A stretch of 48,970 nt of DNA from Pseudomonadota bacterium (GCA_027365475.1 DAHXNI010000037.1:1-48970); one strand, 5' to 3'; shown: positions 1 to 8,317, counted from the stretch's first letter. Translations and numbers: made by a program. Notes: a model not told the origin generated them from the letters alone.

Positions 1-137
1 TCCGCAAGGCCGAGTTCGCCCAGGCCTACTGCCGTATCTCCAGCTACCTGCAGACCATGGCCAACCGCGGATATAATCCCCTCATCGCCATCCAGATGGC
101 TCTTTCCGGTCAGCTGTACGCGGAAATGGGTGAGTAG
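1..137 (+). CDS. C-terminal fragment, probable IS66-like transposase
   Basis: An open frame enters from the left edge (first full codon at position 3) and ends at TAG 135-137, leaving 44 residues. The pattern R-I-S-S-Y-L-Q-T-M then R-G-Y-N-P-L-I-A-I-Q-M-A-L-S-G resembles the C-terminal helix region of IS66-type transposases (typically R-x-x-S-Y-x-x-T-x-x-x-x-G then a hydrophobic run ending in G). This is pattern recognition only; no catalytic residue is inside the window. The stop codon directly abuts the stop of the convergent ferritin-like gene with no spacer, which is odd if an intact IS end lies here. It could also be the tail of an unrelated protein. Confidence 0.4.
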   Translation, partial: RKAEFAQAYCRISSYLQTMANRGYNPLIAIQMALSGQLYAEMGE

Positions 138-986
138 TTACTGTTTGAGAAAATAACGGGCGCCTGAAACCACCAGCGGAATGGACCACCGCTCGACCGA
201 TGTTGGAAGGTTCAGTGGCTTGAGTGTCATGCGGGCAGCCAGGGCGAAAGGAAAATAGGCTCGGGTTATGGAATTGAGTGTTCTGCGGAATTGTTCGTAG
301 CGGCCCGGATCGAAAGGGAGATCCGGATGCCGCACCTGAAACGCATGTTTGTATGCAATCAACCCGTCTTCGGTGTCGATTTCCCGAATGCGGGTCCAGA
401 GCGCCTGAAGAATGGCCCAGCGGCTTACGTGTTCGCGCTCGGCATACTGCCTGAAGTAGCGGTAAAAATACTTGTAGTGGCCGATTTCGTCATTGCGAAT
501 GTAGTGTGCAATGCGCTTGAGCAGCGGTTCGGTACAAAAATCCCGCAGCATGGTGTAATAAGAGGAAGTGCCTGTCTCCACCATGCACCGAGCCACCATC
601 TCCTGCGTGCGGGTGACTTCCAGCTGCTCCGCATTGCAGAGCTTGGCATATTCCGCGAAAAATCCCTGATAGGCGCGATCCCAGTCGAAATCAGGCCAGA
701 CTTTCTGGACATAGCGCTTGAGCGCGACACCATGCTGGAGCTCTTCTGGCTGCCAGTGGTCACTCAGCCAATTTACCACCTCTGAGTCGCCCGCATAGTG
801 CTCAACCAGATTCTGGGTGTAAAGATCTGTCGTGATCTCGACAAAGGAAGCTGAGGCAAGCAGGAAAAACATCGTTTCATCTGATGCAATGCGTGCAGGC
901 TCAAGTTCATCCCAGGGCAAGTCATCTACCACCCAGGACGCATGGGGCTGCACGGAGGGAGGTAGGTGCCAGGATATGTTGCTCAT
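138..986 (-). CDS. Ferritin-like diiron protein
   Basis: A 282-residue soluble all-helical protein. Two helix pairs carry a ferritin/acyl-ACP-desaturase-like diiron pattern: Glu50, then E-E-L-Q-H with Glu81/Glu82 and His85, Glu137, and D-E-I-G-H with Glu167 and His170. This E...ExxH...E...ExxH spacing is diagnostic for the superfamily but not for the substrate, so oxygenase, desaturase or oxidase chemistry are all possible. There is no signal peptide or obvious membrane segment. The start ATG has no good Shine-Dalgarno of its own and overlaps the stop of a 26-codon leader ORF (ATGA), which suggests translation by coupling. DoxX-like protein is encoded just upstream on the same strand. The 3' end abuts the transposase fragment. 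Confidence 0.75.
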   Translation of the reverse strand: MSNISWHLPPSVQPHASWVVDDLPWDELEPARIASDETMFFLLASASFVEITTDLYTQNLVEHYAGDSEVVNWLSDHWQPEELQHGVALKRYVQKVWPDFDWDRAYQGFFAEYAKLCNAEQLEVTRTQEMVARCMVETGTSSYYTMLRDFCTEPLLKRIAHYIRNDEIGHYKYFYRYFRQYAEREHVSRWAILQALWTRIREIDTEDGLIAYKHAFQVRHPDLPFDPGRYEQFRRTLNSITRAYFPFALAARMTLKPLNLPTSVERWSIPLVVSGARYFLKQ

Positions 987-1063
987 TTGTACGGTCGACC
1001 TGAAAAAAATGAAGGAGGTGAAACAACCAAGCCAGGATAGAGCGGACTGCAGGATTTGATCAT
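983..1063 (-). CDS. 26-codon leader ORF coupled to the ferritin-like gene
   Basis: On the minus strand ATG at 1063-1061 is preceded by a near-consensus GGAGGTG (1067-1073) three bases upstream. The frame encodes M-I-K-S-C-S-P-L-Y-P, a middle G-L-V-V-S-P-P-S-F-F, and ends G-R-P-Y-K before TGA at 985-983. That TGA overlaps the downstream ATG (986-984) as ATGA in a different frame. The downstream gene has no comparable ribosome site. What is seen: the strong site, the frame and the overlap. Inference: a leader peptide or coupling cistron that sets translation of the diiron protein. The single Cys, four Pro and Phe-Phe pair are noted; no family is recognised. It lies 71 nt after the DoxX-like stop. 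Confidence 0.5.
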   Translation of the reverse strand: MIKSCSPLYPGLVVSPPSFFSGRPYK

Positions 1064-1066
1064 CGG

Positions 1067-1073
1067 CACCTCC
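1067..1073 (-). promoter_or_regulatory. Strong ribosome binding site of the leader ORF
   Basis: GGAGGTG on the minus strand, three bases from the leader ATG. It is the only strong site between the DoxX-like stop and the ferritin-like start, so it decides where ribosomes load. Confidence 0.55.
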
Positions 1074-1134
1074 GTTTGAGGCAACTCACTCCGGGTCCAT
1101 CTTGTTCTCGGCATCTCGGACGAGGTTGTCCGAA

Positions 1135-1473
1135 TCAGCTGCCGGCGAGAACGAGGAGACCCCCGGCAATGGCCAAATCGCTCATAAGCAGAATGACTTG
1201 GATTTGATTCGAGAAATCATGATGAAAAATGACCGCGGCGGCGATGCTGAAAAGTGCAAGCGCAAATGCCGCGAAACGTGTTTTCCAGCCGACGAGGATC
1301 ATGAGTCCGCCACCGAGTTCAAGGGTGATGACAAAAGGCAGTAGCCATGCAGGCAAGCCGTAGGCCACCATGTAGCCGGCCATGCCGGCGTAGTTGAGGA
1401 TTTTCATGATGGCTGAAATGATGAAAATCTGCGACAAAAGGATTCGCCCCAAAACCTGTAAAAGACTACGCAT
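1135..1473 (-). CDS. DoxX-like inner membrane protein
   Basis: A 112-residue protein with four hydrophobic helices at about residues 7-27, 44-62, 67-86 and 92-111. The start R-x-L-L-Q-V-L-G-R-I-L-L and the motif I-S-A-I-M-K-I, followed by the L-E-L-G-G-G-L segment, are typical of the DoxX/SURF4-like family. The family name comes from the archaeal thiosulfate:quinone oxidoreductase subunit, but most bacterial members have no proven role, so function here is unassigned. The start is supported by GAGAGGTG upstream. The downstream neighbours on the same strand are the leader ORF and the ferritin-like gene, possibly one transcript. Confidence 0.8.
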   Translation of the reverse strand: MRSLLQVLGRILLSQIFIISAIMKILNYAGMAGYMVAYGLPAWLLPFVITLELGGGLMILVGWKTRFAAFALALFSIAAAVIFHHDFSNQIQVILLMSDLAIAGGLLVLAGS

Positions 1474-1686
1474 AATGATGCACCTCTCTCAATCGGAATA
1501 GCGGTTGCCTCAAATGAAGATAGCAAGAAAACGGATCGAGGTGCAAATGGAATCAAGCTCCGCTGGAGTAGTGGAAGGGGTGCACTTACTTTGGGAATGG
1601 GCAGAGGGGGCTGCAGCATGGCAATGGCGTGTCCGCCTGTCCAGGATCACTGTCCGAGGACAAAGCTGTGACCCAGGGTCCGGGTC

Positions 1687-2829
1687 TCATTCCGGGAAGG
1701 CACGCACTTGGTGTTCCCGGAGCGCCCACTCCACGTGTTCGCGAATCAGGGGATCCGGGTACTGGGCACGCCTCTGCAAGGCCCTGAGTACCCGCTCGCT
1801 GGATTGGGCATTGCCCAGTGCTACGGCGAGATTCCGGAGCCACCCCCGAAAACCGGTGCGGCGCAGGGCGCTGCCGCGGGTTTTCTCCTCAAAATCCTGT
1901 TCCGTCCAATCCATGAGCTCGGCCAGCTCGGGGGCCAGCAGTTCGGCTCGCGGGGCAAACTCGGCAAGCGGAACCTTCCGGGCGAATTTGTTCATGGGGC
2001 AGATCAACTGGCAATCGTCGCATCCAAAAATCCGGTTGCCGATGGCACGGCGGAATTCGATCGGTATGGGTCCCTGGTTTTCGATGGTGAGATAAGAGAT
2101 GCAACGTCTGGCATCGAGTTCGTATGGCCGGACAATCGCCTGGGTCGGGCAGATATCGATGCAGGCGTGGCAGCTCCCGCAATGATTGGCACCCGGAGTA
2201 TCCGTCTCGAGCGGCAAAGTGGTGAGAATCTCTCCTAAAAAAAAGTAGGAACCGCCTTGCGGCGCAATGAGGTTGGTGTGCTTCCCGATCCAGCCGAGGC
2301 CGGCGTTTTGCGCCAGTGGTTTTTCCATGATAGGACCGGAATCGACAAAGACCCGGAACGAGTGCGGTGCAATCGCTTGGGCTAAAGCACAGGCCAGCTG
2401 GCGCAGCTTTTTTCGCAAGATTTTATGATAGTCCCGCCCCAGTGCATATTGTGCGATGTACCCGCGATCCGGATTCGCGAGCGTTTCAAGGCGTGCGCCA
2501 TTCGGTTTCCCGTAGTCGCTGCGGACCGAGATGACCCGGATCGTATCTGGAAACCAGGACTTGGGCTGGGCCCGACGCACCCCATAGCGTGCCAAGTATT
2601 CCATGGATCCGTGATGGCCCCTCTCGAGCCATCGTATCAGTCGTTCGGCATCACGCGGAAGATCCGGCCGGGTGATACCTACCGCAGAAAACCCGTGCGC
2701 CCGTGCGATCTCATCGATGAGGTGCCGCGGATGCCGGTTTGGAGCCGGTGCGTGTCCGAAATCCGGAGTCAGGGGGTGGGAGGGTTCAGGTTTGGGCAAA
2801 TGCATCATTCCTAGGCGGAGCTTGACCAT
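1687..2829 (-). CDS. queG: Epoxyqueuosine reductase
   Basis: QueG performs the last step of queuosine synthesis, reducing epoxyqueuosine at tRNA position 34 with cobalamin and two [4Fe-4S] clusters in the cytoplasm. At 380 residues it has the usual size. Seen: V-D-S-G-P with the probable catalytic Asp163; a first ferredoxin-like cluster motif with Cys217, Cys220, Cys223 and Cys227; a second set with Cys243, Cys270, Cys273 and Cys277 (C-D-D-C-Q-L-I-C-P); and a C-terminal HEAT-like helical part. The N-terminal ~30 residues are weakly conserved, so an internal start at M8, M9 or later is possible. In many proteobacteria queG sits beside nnr-tsaE, and here it is divergent from nnr. Confidence 0.95.
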   Translation of the reverse strand: MVKLRLGMMHLPKPEPSHPLTPDFGHAPAPNRHPRHLIDEIARAHGFSAVGITRPDLPRDAERLIRWLERGHHGSMEYLARYGVRRAQPKSWFPDTIRVISVRSDYGKPNGARLETLANPDRGYIAQYALGRDYHKILRKKLRQLACALAQAIAPHSFRVFVDSGPIMEKPLAQNAGLGWIGKHTNLIAPQGGSYFFLGEILTTLPLETDTPGANHCGSCHACIDICPTQAIVRPYELDARRCISYLTIENQGPIPIEFRRAIGNRIFGCDDCQLICPMNKFARKVPLAEFAPRAELLAPELAELMDWTEQDFEEKTRGSALRRTGFRGWLRNLAVALGNAQSSERVLRALQRRAQYPDPLIREHVEWALREHQVRAFPE

Positions 2830-2873
2830 GTTACCCGTCCCGAGGTTCCCCGGGATGGAGAGACCCTTGGGCC

Positions 2874-2902
2874 GTGACAGTTGGGCTCAGGCGAGCCATA
2901 AT
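2874..2902 (+). promoter_or_regulatory. Putative sigma-70 promoter for nnr-tsaE
   Basis: GTGACA (2874-2879), a 17-nt spacer, then CATAAT (2897-2902). Each hexamer differs from consensus only at its first base. The expected start point is near 2909, about 20 nt before the nnr start codon, in the divergent queG/nnr interval. Confidence 0.6.
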
Positions 2903-2930
2903 GCGCGCATTCTCCCATCTGGCCCCCTAA

Positions 2931-4466
2931 TTGATCGATCGCGAAAGTTTTTCCTTCAAGCCGACCCGGCTGCACACGCGGGCGCTCTTTTCGGTCGCTC
3001 AGGTACGCGAACTCGAACGTCTTGCGAAATCCGAAGCCGGGCTTGATTCCTTGACCCTCATGGAACGTGCGGGTACTGAGAGTCTCGTATATATCCGTAA
3101 GCAGTGGCCGTCCGTGAGGCATCTCGGCGTTCTCGCCGGGCCCGGAAATAATGGGGGAGATGGGTTCGCCCTGGCACGCCAGGCGCGCGATGCCGGTTAC
3201 ACGGTCCGGGTCTGGACAGTCGGTGCCGCAGCTGGGGGCCCGGCTCATGTCATGGCACAAAAGCTTGAAACGGTCTTGGCGCCCATCCCATTCGGGAACC
3301 AGGGGATCGGAGATGCCGATGAACCCGAGTTGTGGGTCGACGCCCTACTGGGCACTGGGCTCAATCGTCCACCGGAAGGACTGATTCTGTCTGCGATCGA
3401 TCGACTCAATTGCATGCGTGCTCCGGTTCTGTCGCTTGACATCCCATCTGGACTCGATGGGGATACGGGTTGGGTGCCGGGAGGGCAGGCCAGTGCGGTT
3501 CGGGCATCAGCCACGATCACATTTCTCTGCCACAAGCGGGGGCTCTTTACCGGAGTCGCATCACAGTATGTTGGCCGAAAGTTGGAACTCGTCACCCTGG
3601 GGATGCCGTCCGATTTGATGGAGCGGCTCACCCCTCCCGCGCGCCTCATGGATGTGCATGACCTCGATTCCGCTCTGCCGCCCCGGAGCGCGGCGTCGCA
3701 CAAGGGTGATTGGGGCCATCTCCTGATTGTGGGTGGAGGGCTTGGGTATGGAGGGGCCATCCGTCTGGTGGCCGAAGGCGCATTGCGGGCAGGAGCAGGG
3801 CTCGTTTCGGTTGTCACCCGACCCGAACATGTGGCCGGACTGATCTCGACGCGTCCTGAAGCCATGGTTCATGGTACCCAGAACGGTCGGATTCCAGAGA
3901 TTCTCCTCAAACGGGCGACTATCGGTGTGATCGGTTGCGGACTGGGGCAGGATCGATGGGGGAGGGCTCTTTGGGAGCAACTGATGCAATGGCCGAAACC
4001 CCTTGTTGTGGATGCTGATGGGCTCAACTTGCTCGCGCAATCCTGCCGCCAACGGGATCACTGGCTGCTCACACCCCATCCGGGAGAAGCGGCTCGATTG
4101 CTGGAGGTGAGCGTTGATGTGATCGAAAAGGATCGGTTTGATGCCTGTAAGAGACTGGCCGAGCGTTATCGGGCCGATGTGGTACTCAAGGGTTCCGGTA
4201 CGCTGGTTTCGGGGGCGCAGGTGGCAGTCTGCCCGTTCGGAAACGCCGGTATGGCCAGTGGCGGAATGGGCGACTTCCTGTCGGGAATTATTGGCGGATT
4301 GGGTGCCCAGGGTATTCCGCTCAATCGCGCCGGCGCACTCGGCGTTCTGGTCCATGCCCTGGCCGGAGATGACGCGGCTTGTTTGGGGCAACGCGGTCTC
4401 CTCGCAAGTGATCTCGCTCCTTTTGTACGAATCCGTGTCAATCCAAACGGATCGCCTCTTCATTGA
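2931..4466 (+). CDS. nnr: Bifunctional NAD(P)H-hydrate epimerase / ADP-dependent NAD(P)HX dehydratase
   Basis: This metabolite-repair enzyme epimerises damaged NADHX/NADPHX and dehydrates the S form back to NAD(P)H. The N-terminal YjeF_N domain (about 15-235) has G-P-G-N-N-G-G-D-G-F at 70-79, Asp137 in D-A-L-L-G-T-G and D-I-P-S-G-L-D near 170. The C-terminal carbohydrate-kinase-like domain (about 245-505) has H-K-G-D-W-G-H near 257, D-A-D-G-L-N at 361 and the nucleotide-site motif G-G-M-G-D-F-L-S-G at 444-452 with Asp448. 511 residues is normal for the fused form. The start is TTG; no ATG or GTG exists in the first 30 codons that would keep the domain, so the exact start is uncertain. The stop overlaps the tsaE start as TGATG. 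Confidence 0.95.
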   Translation: MIDRESFSFKPTRLHTRALFSVAQVRELERLAKSEAGLDSLTLMERAGTESLVYIRKQWPSVRHLGVLAGPGNNGGDGFALARQARDAGYTVRVWTVGAAAGGPAHVMAQKLETVLAPIPFGNQGIGDADEPELWVDALLGTGLNRPPEGLILSAIDRLNCMRAPVLSLDIPSGLDGDTGWVPGGQASAVRASATITFLCHKRGLFTGVASQYVGRKLELVTLGMPSDLMERLTPPARLMDVHDLDSALPPRSAASHKGDWGHLLIVGGGLGYGGAIRLVAEGALRAGAGLVSVVTRPEHVAGLISTRPEAMVHGTQNGRIPEILLKRATIGVIGCGLGQDRWGRALWEQLMQWPKPLVVDADGLNLLAQSCRQRDHWLLTPHPGEAARLLEVSVDVIEKDRFDACKRLAERYRADVVLKGSGTLVSGAQVAVCPFGNAGMASGGMGDFLSGIIGGLGAQGIPLNRAGALGVLVHALAGDDAACLGQRGLLASDLAPFVRIRVNPNGSPLH

Positions 4467-4888
4467 TGCAAGGAACGCTCAGCATTCAAGATCTGGCGGC
4501 CCTCGATGAACTCGCTCAGGACAGTGCGCGAGTGGTGGGTCTCGCCCCGGTCATCATCCATCTTGCGGGTCCTCTCGGAGTGGGCAAAACGACCTTCGTT
4601 CGTTTTTGGCTGCGACATCTGGGTATTTCCGATACCGTGCGCAGCCCAAGCTTCACGCTTCTCGAATGTTACGATTGGGAGGGGCAAAAGATTGTGCACA
4701 CGGATCTTTTCAGGCTTCGTGGACCCCGTGAACTTGAGAATCTCGGGTTGCGCGATTATGTTGGCGAGGCGCTGATCTTTATTGAGTGGCCAGAGCGGGG
4801 AGAATGGGCCACGCCCCCGCCTGATGTCCATTTTGCATTCGAATACGATGGCAGCGGACGCCGGGTCACCATCGCGAGTTCTATATGA
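4466..4888 (+). CDS. tsaE: tRNA threonylcarbamoyladenosine biosynthesis ATPase TsaE
   Basis: TsaE is the ATPase that works with TsaB and TsaD in making t6A at position 37 of ANN-decoding tRNAs. The 140-residue product has the Walker A motif G-P-L-G-V-G-K-T-T at 35-43, the family signature P-S-F-T-L-L at 61-66, H-T-D-L-F-R-L near 78, and I-E-W-P-E-R-G near the end. The ATG shares its A with the nnr stop. The nnr-tsaE-amiB order is the classic gammaproteobacterial one. Confidence 0.95.
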   Translation: MQGTLSIQDLAALDELAQDSARVVGLAPVIIHLAGPLGVGKTTFVRFWLRHLGISDTVRSPSFTLLECYDWEGQKIVHTDLFRLRGPRELENLGLRDYVGEALIFIEWPERGEWATPPPDVHFAFEYDGSGRRVTIASSI

Positions 4889-5178
4889 CTTGAGATTCCA
4901 GCACGCCCACTGAGTGGATTTGCATGAGTGAAGAGGCGAAGTGCGCTGGAATGTTGGGAAGGGTGAATGTCTGGTTCTGCTCGATGCCTCACCGCTGGGA
5001 GAGAAGCCAACGCGCTATTTTTGCTAAACATATATAAATCATGATGTTATAAAAACTTAGGGTATTTTTCTTCTCAAGTTTAATTTATATTAATTCGCTA
5101 TCTAGATGAGATAGTTGAAAATTGATTATTTTTATGGTTAGCTGAGCTTGGACCCACTTGGTTTGGGCGTGACGGGAC
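4889..5178. other. Non-coding spacer with an AT-rich core
   Basis: No gene is seen here. The first ~130 nt have ordinary composition. Roughly 5020-5145 is strikingly AT-rich compared with everything around it, with runs such as CATATATAAATC and TTTAATTTATATTAATT. Several weak promoter-like hexamers occur (for example TTGCTA at 5021-5026 and TTGAAA at 5115-5120), but none has a convincing partner at 16-18 nt. It probably holds the amiB-mutL promoter region and may bind nucleoid proteins; this is inference from composition. Confidence 0.5.
5098..5114. repeat. Short inverted repeat in the AT-rich spacer
   Basis: CTATCT, a 5-nt loop, AGATAG: a perfect 6-bp dyad. TTGAAA follows immediately and an AT-rich stretch with TTTTT lies ~14 nt further on. 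It may be an operator or a weak tsaE terminator; the T run is too far away for a standard terminator. Confidence 0.3.
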
Positions 5179-6498
5179 GTGAAAACGGTGGTTTGGGCAC
5201 TGGTGCTGGCCTCCTTATTGGCATATCCAGCCTTGGGGCGGTCTTTTTTAAAGGGTGTATCGATCCGCCCCGGAGCGCGCGTCACGGAAGTCCGTATCGA
5301 TCTCACGCAGGCGGTCCATCACACGGTTTTCACCCTGAGCGATCCGAACCGACTCGTGGTCGATCTCCGTGGGACGCGGTCCCGTCTCAATGGGTTGCCC
5401 GAAGGAGCAGGTATCGTGCGCGATGTGCGCATGGGACAGCATGCCCGTATGCTGCGTCTGGTTTTTGATCTCCGTGAGGCCGTGCTACCACAATCGTTCT
5501 ACAGCACTGGTCCTGGCCGGAACGATCTCGTGCTTCGCCTTGCACCCAGAATCGCGGATCCGCAGCCGGTCGTCAGTCTTGAGCAGGCAATCCGGTCGAT
5601 CGGGCCAGTTGTGGTCTGTATCGACCCGGGACATGGTGGAGTTGATTCCGGCGCGATCGGTCCGAATGGTCTCATGGAAAAAATCGTGACGCTATCGGTG
5701 GGGCTTGATGTCCGTGCTTTGCTCAGCGGGATTCCGGGGCTCCGAGTGGTTATGACCCGCACGGGCGATTACTATGTGGGATTGCGGCAAAGGCGCGAGA
5801 TCTGCGAACGGGCGCACGGCAATTTGTTTGTGGCGATTCACGCCGACTCCTACCCGGTGCGGGCGATTGAAGGCGCCACGGTTTTTGCGCTTTCCCAGCA
5901 TGGAGCGACGGATGCCGAAGCCCGCTGGCTGGCGCACAGCGAGAACAGCGTGGAACGGATCTATGGACATGTCTATTCGGTCAATCTTAAAAACAAAAGC
6001 CGCGTGCTGCGCGAAGTGCTTCTCAATTTGGCACAGTCCGCCACGATCCATCAGAGTCTCAGGATGGGTACCGATGTACTCGAAGATTTCTCGCGTTGGG
6101 CAGTTCCGTTACACCGTGAAACCGTGGCCCAAGCCAACTTTGCGGTTTTGCGCGATCCGGATGTTCCCTCGATCCTGATAGAGTGTGGCTTCATCTCGAA
6201 CCCCTGGCAGGCCCATGAACTGGGGGAGCCTGCTTTTCGGGAGCGTATCGCCCATGCCATTGTGCAGGGTATTTTGACGTACCTGCATCACAATCGCCGT
6301 ACGGAGACGGTTCTGGTCGATGCCGCACGCAACCACTCGCTCCACTATGTCGTTCAGTCGGGCGATACGCTGGATGGAATTGCCTTGCGGTACCATGTCC
6401 CTGTTACCAAGATTCGTGCCGACAATCATCTGTCTGGGGTGAATCTTTTTTCCGGACAGATCCTCACCATACCGGTCAAGTCAGCCGGTTCCGGCTAA
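5179..6498 (+). CDS. amiB: Periplasmic N-acetylmuramoyl-L-alanine amidase with AMIN and LysM domains
   Basis: This enzyme cleaves the amide between N-acetylmuramate and the stem peptide during daughter-cell separation. The 439-residue product has a signal peptide (about 1-20, cleavage after A-L-G), an AMIN localisation domain (about 25-125), a zinc-dependent Amidase_3 domain (about 145-372) with expected zinc ligands/catalytic residues His152 in P-G-H-G-G, Glu167, His221 in A-I-H-A-D-S and Glu335 in I-L-I-E-C-G, and a LysM module (about 389-432) starting H-Y-V-V-Q-S-G-D-T-L. The C-terminal LysM and the place between tsaE and mutL fit AmiB better than AmiA or AmiC. The start is GTG, chosen because it opens the signal peptide. 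Confidence 0.93.
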   Translation: MKTVVWALVLASLLAYPALGRSFLKGVSIRPGARVTEVRIDLTQAVHHTVFTLSDPNRLVVDLRGTRSRLNGLPEGAGIVRDVRMGQHARMLRLVFDLREAVLPQSFYSTGPGRNDLVLRLAPRIADPQPVVSLEQAIRSIGPVVVCIDPGHGGVDSGAIGPNGLMEKIVTLSVGLDVRALLSGIPGLRVVMTRTGDYYVGLRQRREICERAHGNLFVAIHADSYPVRAIEGATVFALSQHGATDAEARWLAHSENSVERIYGHVYSVNLKNKSRVLREVLLNLAQSATIHQSLRMGTDVLEDFSRWAVPLHRETVAQANFAVLRDPDVPSILIECGFISNPWQAHELGEPAFRERIAHAIVQGILTYLHHNRRTETVLVDAARNHSLHYVVQSGDTLDGIALRYHVPVTKIRADNHLSGVNLFSGQILTIPVKSAGSG

Positions 6499-6565
6499 GC
6501 CGATACCGGTGCCAGACGTGGGGCTGACCTTGGGCCGGTGACGCGTCTGGCCTTAAACTATTGTC

Positions 6566-8314
6566 ATGTCCATTCGTGTACTCGCTCCCGAATTAGTCCT
6601 CCAGATTGCAGCAGGAGAGGTCATTGAGCGACCAGCTTCCGCGCTCAAGGAGCTCATGGAAAACAGCCTGGATGCCGGTGCCCGTGTCATTTCAGTCGAT
6701 CTTGAGCGGGGCGGTATAGGGATGATCCGTGTGTGCGACGATGGATCCGGGATCCCGCCGCAGGAACTTGCGCTGGCCCTCCATCCGCACGCATCGAGCA
6801 AGATCCGTTCGGCCGAGGATTTGACTTCCATTCAAACACTCGGATTTCGGGGTGAAGCGCTTGCCAGCATTGCAGCCGTATCCCAAATCCGTATCGCTTC
6901 GCGCGTGAGGGGCGAGGAAATGGGCTATGAGCTGACCACCCCGAATAAAACCCTGGAGCCGCTTCCCCGAATGCACCCTTTGGGGACGACGGTTGAGGCG
7001 CGGGAAGTGTTCTTTGAAATTCCGGCCCGGCGGCGTTTTCTCCGCAGCGAGCGAACCGAGTTCCAGCATTGTCTCGACTGCTTCCGCCGGCTCGCGATCG
7101 CTCATCCCGATATCCGTTTTCGCCTGCATCAGGATGGCAAGCCGGTTTTGGATCTCGATCCCGCGCCGGATCTCGAATCGGAATCACAACGGCTTGCTCT
7201 GCTCCTCGGATCCGAGTTCATCGATTCCGCCATACATCTTTCAGGCGAACATCTCGGGATTCATCTGTCCGGCTGGTTTATCGAACCACGCCATGCTTCT
7301 TCTGTAGCGGCTCCTGAATTGTGGCTCGTAAACGGGCGGATCGTCCAGGATCGGCTATTGCGCCACGCCGTGCGCCAGGCCTACGCTGATGTGCTTTATG
7401 GCCAGAACCGGCCGCGCTATGTCGCCTGCCTTGCCATTCTGCCTGCGGCGGTTGATGTCAACGTCCACCCCCAGAAGCTCGAAATCAAGTTTCGCGACGC
7501 TCCGAGCGTCCACCAAGGTATCGTTCGGCTGCTCCGATCGGCTTGGCAAAAGGGCGCTTCCGGGCCGAGTGCGATCCCAATGGGTGCTGTTTTACCCCCG
7601 GATACTGAAGCCGAAGCTCGTTCCGATGGAAGGTCCGGGCCGGGAACAGTCAGAGATGGCCGACTTGATGCAGGCACCTCGCTTGCCTATTTGAGGGACC
7701 TCGCCACGAACGTCCCTCTCGTTGACGAGCCCGAGCGTCTCGGATTTGCCGTGGCTGAAGTGGGCAATGCCTACATCGTATCTCAGTCGTCCCAAGGTCT
7801 CGTCGTCGTTGATTTTCACGCTGCGCATGAACGCGTCCTGTACGAAGATCTGAAGCAGGCGCTGCAATCACGGCCACTTGCAGCGCAAACGCTTTTGATA
7901 CCCATCCCGCTTTCCTTGGGTGTGCAAGAGATCGATGTGCTCCTGTCCTTGAGAGACACACTTCGGGAACTCGGTTACGATCTTGACGCGACGGGACCCC
8001 GAAGCATCCAGCTTCGCTCCCACCCAGTGCTTCTTGATGCGAGCCTTGCTGTTTTGGCACTCGAGAAACTTGCGCAGGAGCCGCAAGACGCCAAAAGCGT
8101 GGATAGTTTGATTCGGGTTTTTCAGGAGGTGGTGGCGGATCTCGGGTGTCAGGGTGCCATTCATGCAGGCCGCAGGCTGACCGTGGCCGAAATGAATGCC
8201 TTGCTGAGAACACTCGAGAAGACCCCATCTGGTGATTTCTGCAATCATGGGCGGCCGACCTGGATCCGCCTCGAATATGCCGAACTCGACCGGCGTTTTC
8301 GCCGCGGACGGTGA
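6566..8314 (+). CDS. mutL: DNA mismatch repair protein MutL with endonuclease-type C-terminus
   Basis: MutL links mismatch recognition by MutS to strand removal. The 582-residue protein has the GHKL ATPase motifs L-M-E-N-S-L-D-A-G-A near 30, D-D-G-S-G-I-P near 58 and G-F-R-G-E-A-L near 93, the transducer domain with H-P-Q-K-L-E near 301, a short variable linker (about 330-375) and a C-terminal dimerisation domain. The metal-binding endonuclease motif DQHA(x2)E(x4)E is present at 416-427 as D-F-H-A-A-H-E-R-V-L-Y-E, with Phe in place of Gln, and N-H-G-R-P-T lies near the end. Unlike E. coli MutL it is therefore probably a nicking MutL. The stop is four bases from the miaA ATG. Confidence 0.96.
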   Translation: MSIRVLAPELVLQIAAGEVIERPASALKELMENSLDAGARVISVDLERGGIGMIRVCDDGSGIPPQELALALHPHASSKIRSAEDLTSIQTLGFRGEALASIAAVSQIRIASRVRGEEMGYELTTPNKTLEPLPRMHPLGTTVEAREVFFEIPARRRFLRSERTEFQHCLDCFRRLAIAHPDIRFRLHQDGKPVLDLDPAPDLESESQRLALLLGSEFIDSAIHLSGEHLGIHLSGWFIEPRHASSVAAPELWLVNGRIVQDRLLRHAVRQAYADVLYGQNRPRYVACLAILPAAVDVNVHPQKLEIKFRDAPSVHQGIVRLLRSAWQKGASGPSAIPMGAVLPPDTEAEARSDGRSGPGTVRDGRLDAGTSLAYLRDLATNVPLVDEPERLGFAVAEVGNAYIVSQSSQGLVVVDFHAAHERVLYEDLKQALQSRPLAAQTLLIPIPLSLGVQEIDVLLSLRDTLRELGYDLDATGPRSIQLRSHPVLLDASLAVLALEKLAQEPQDAKSVDSLIRVFQEVVADLGCQGAIHAGRRLTVAEMNALLRTLEKTPSGDFCNHGRPTWIRLEYAELDRRFRRGR

Positions 8315-8317
8315 TTG

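Noticed and set aside
3561-4463. 300-codon minus-strand frame
   Set aside because: Antisense to nnr, no ribosome site or family content; a shadow of a GC-rich gene.
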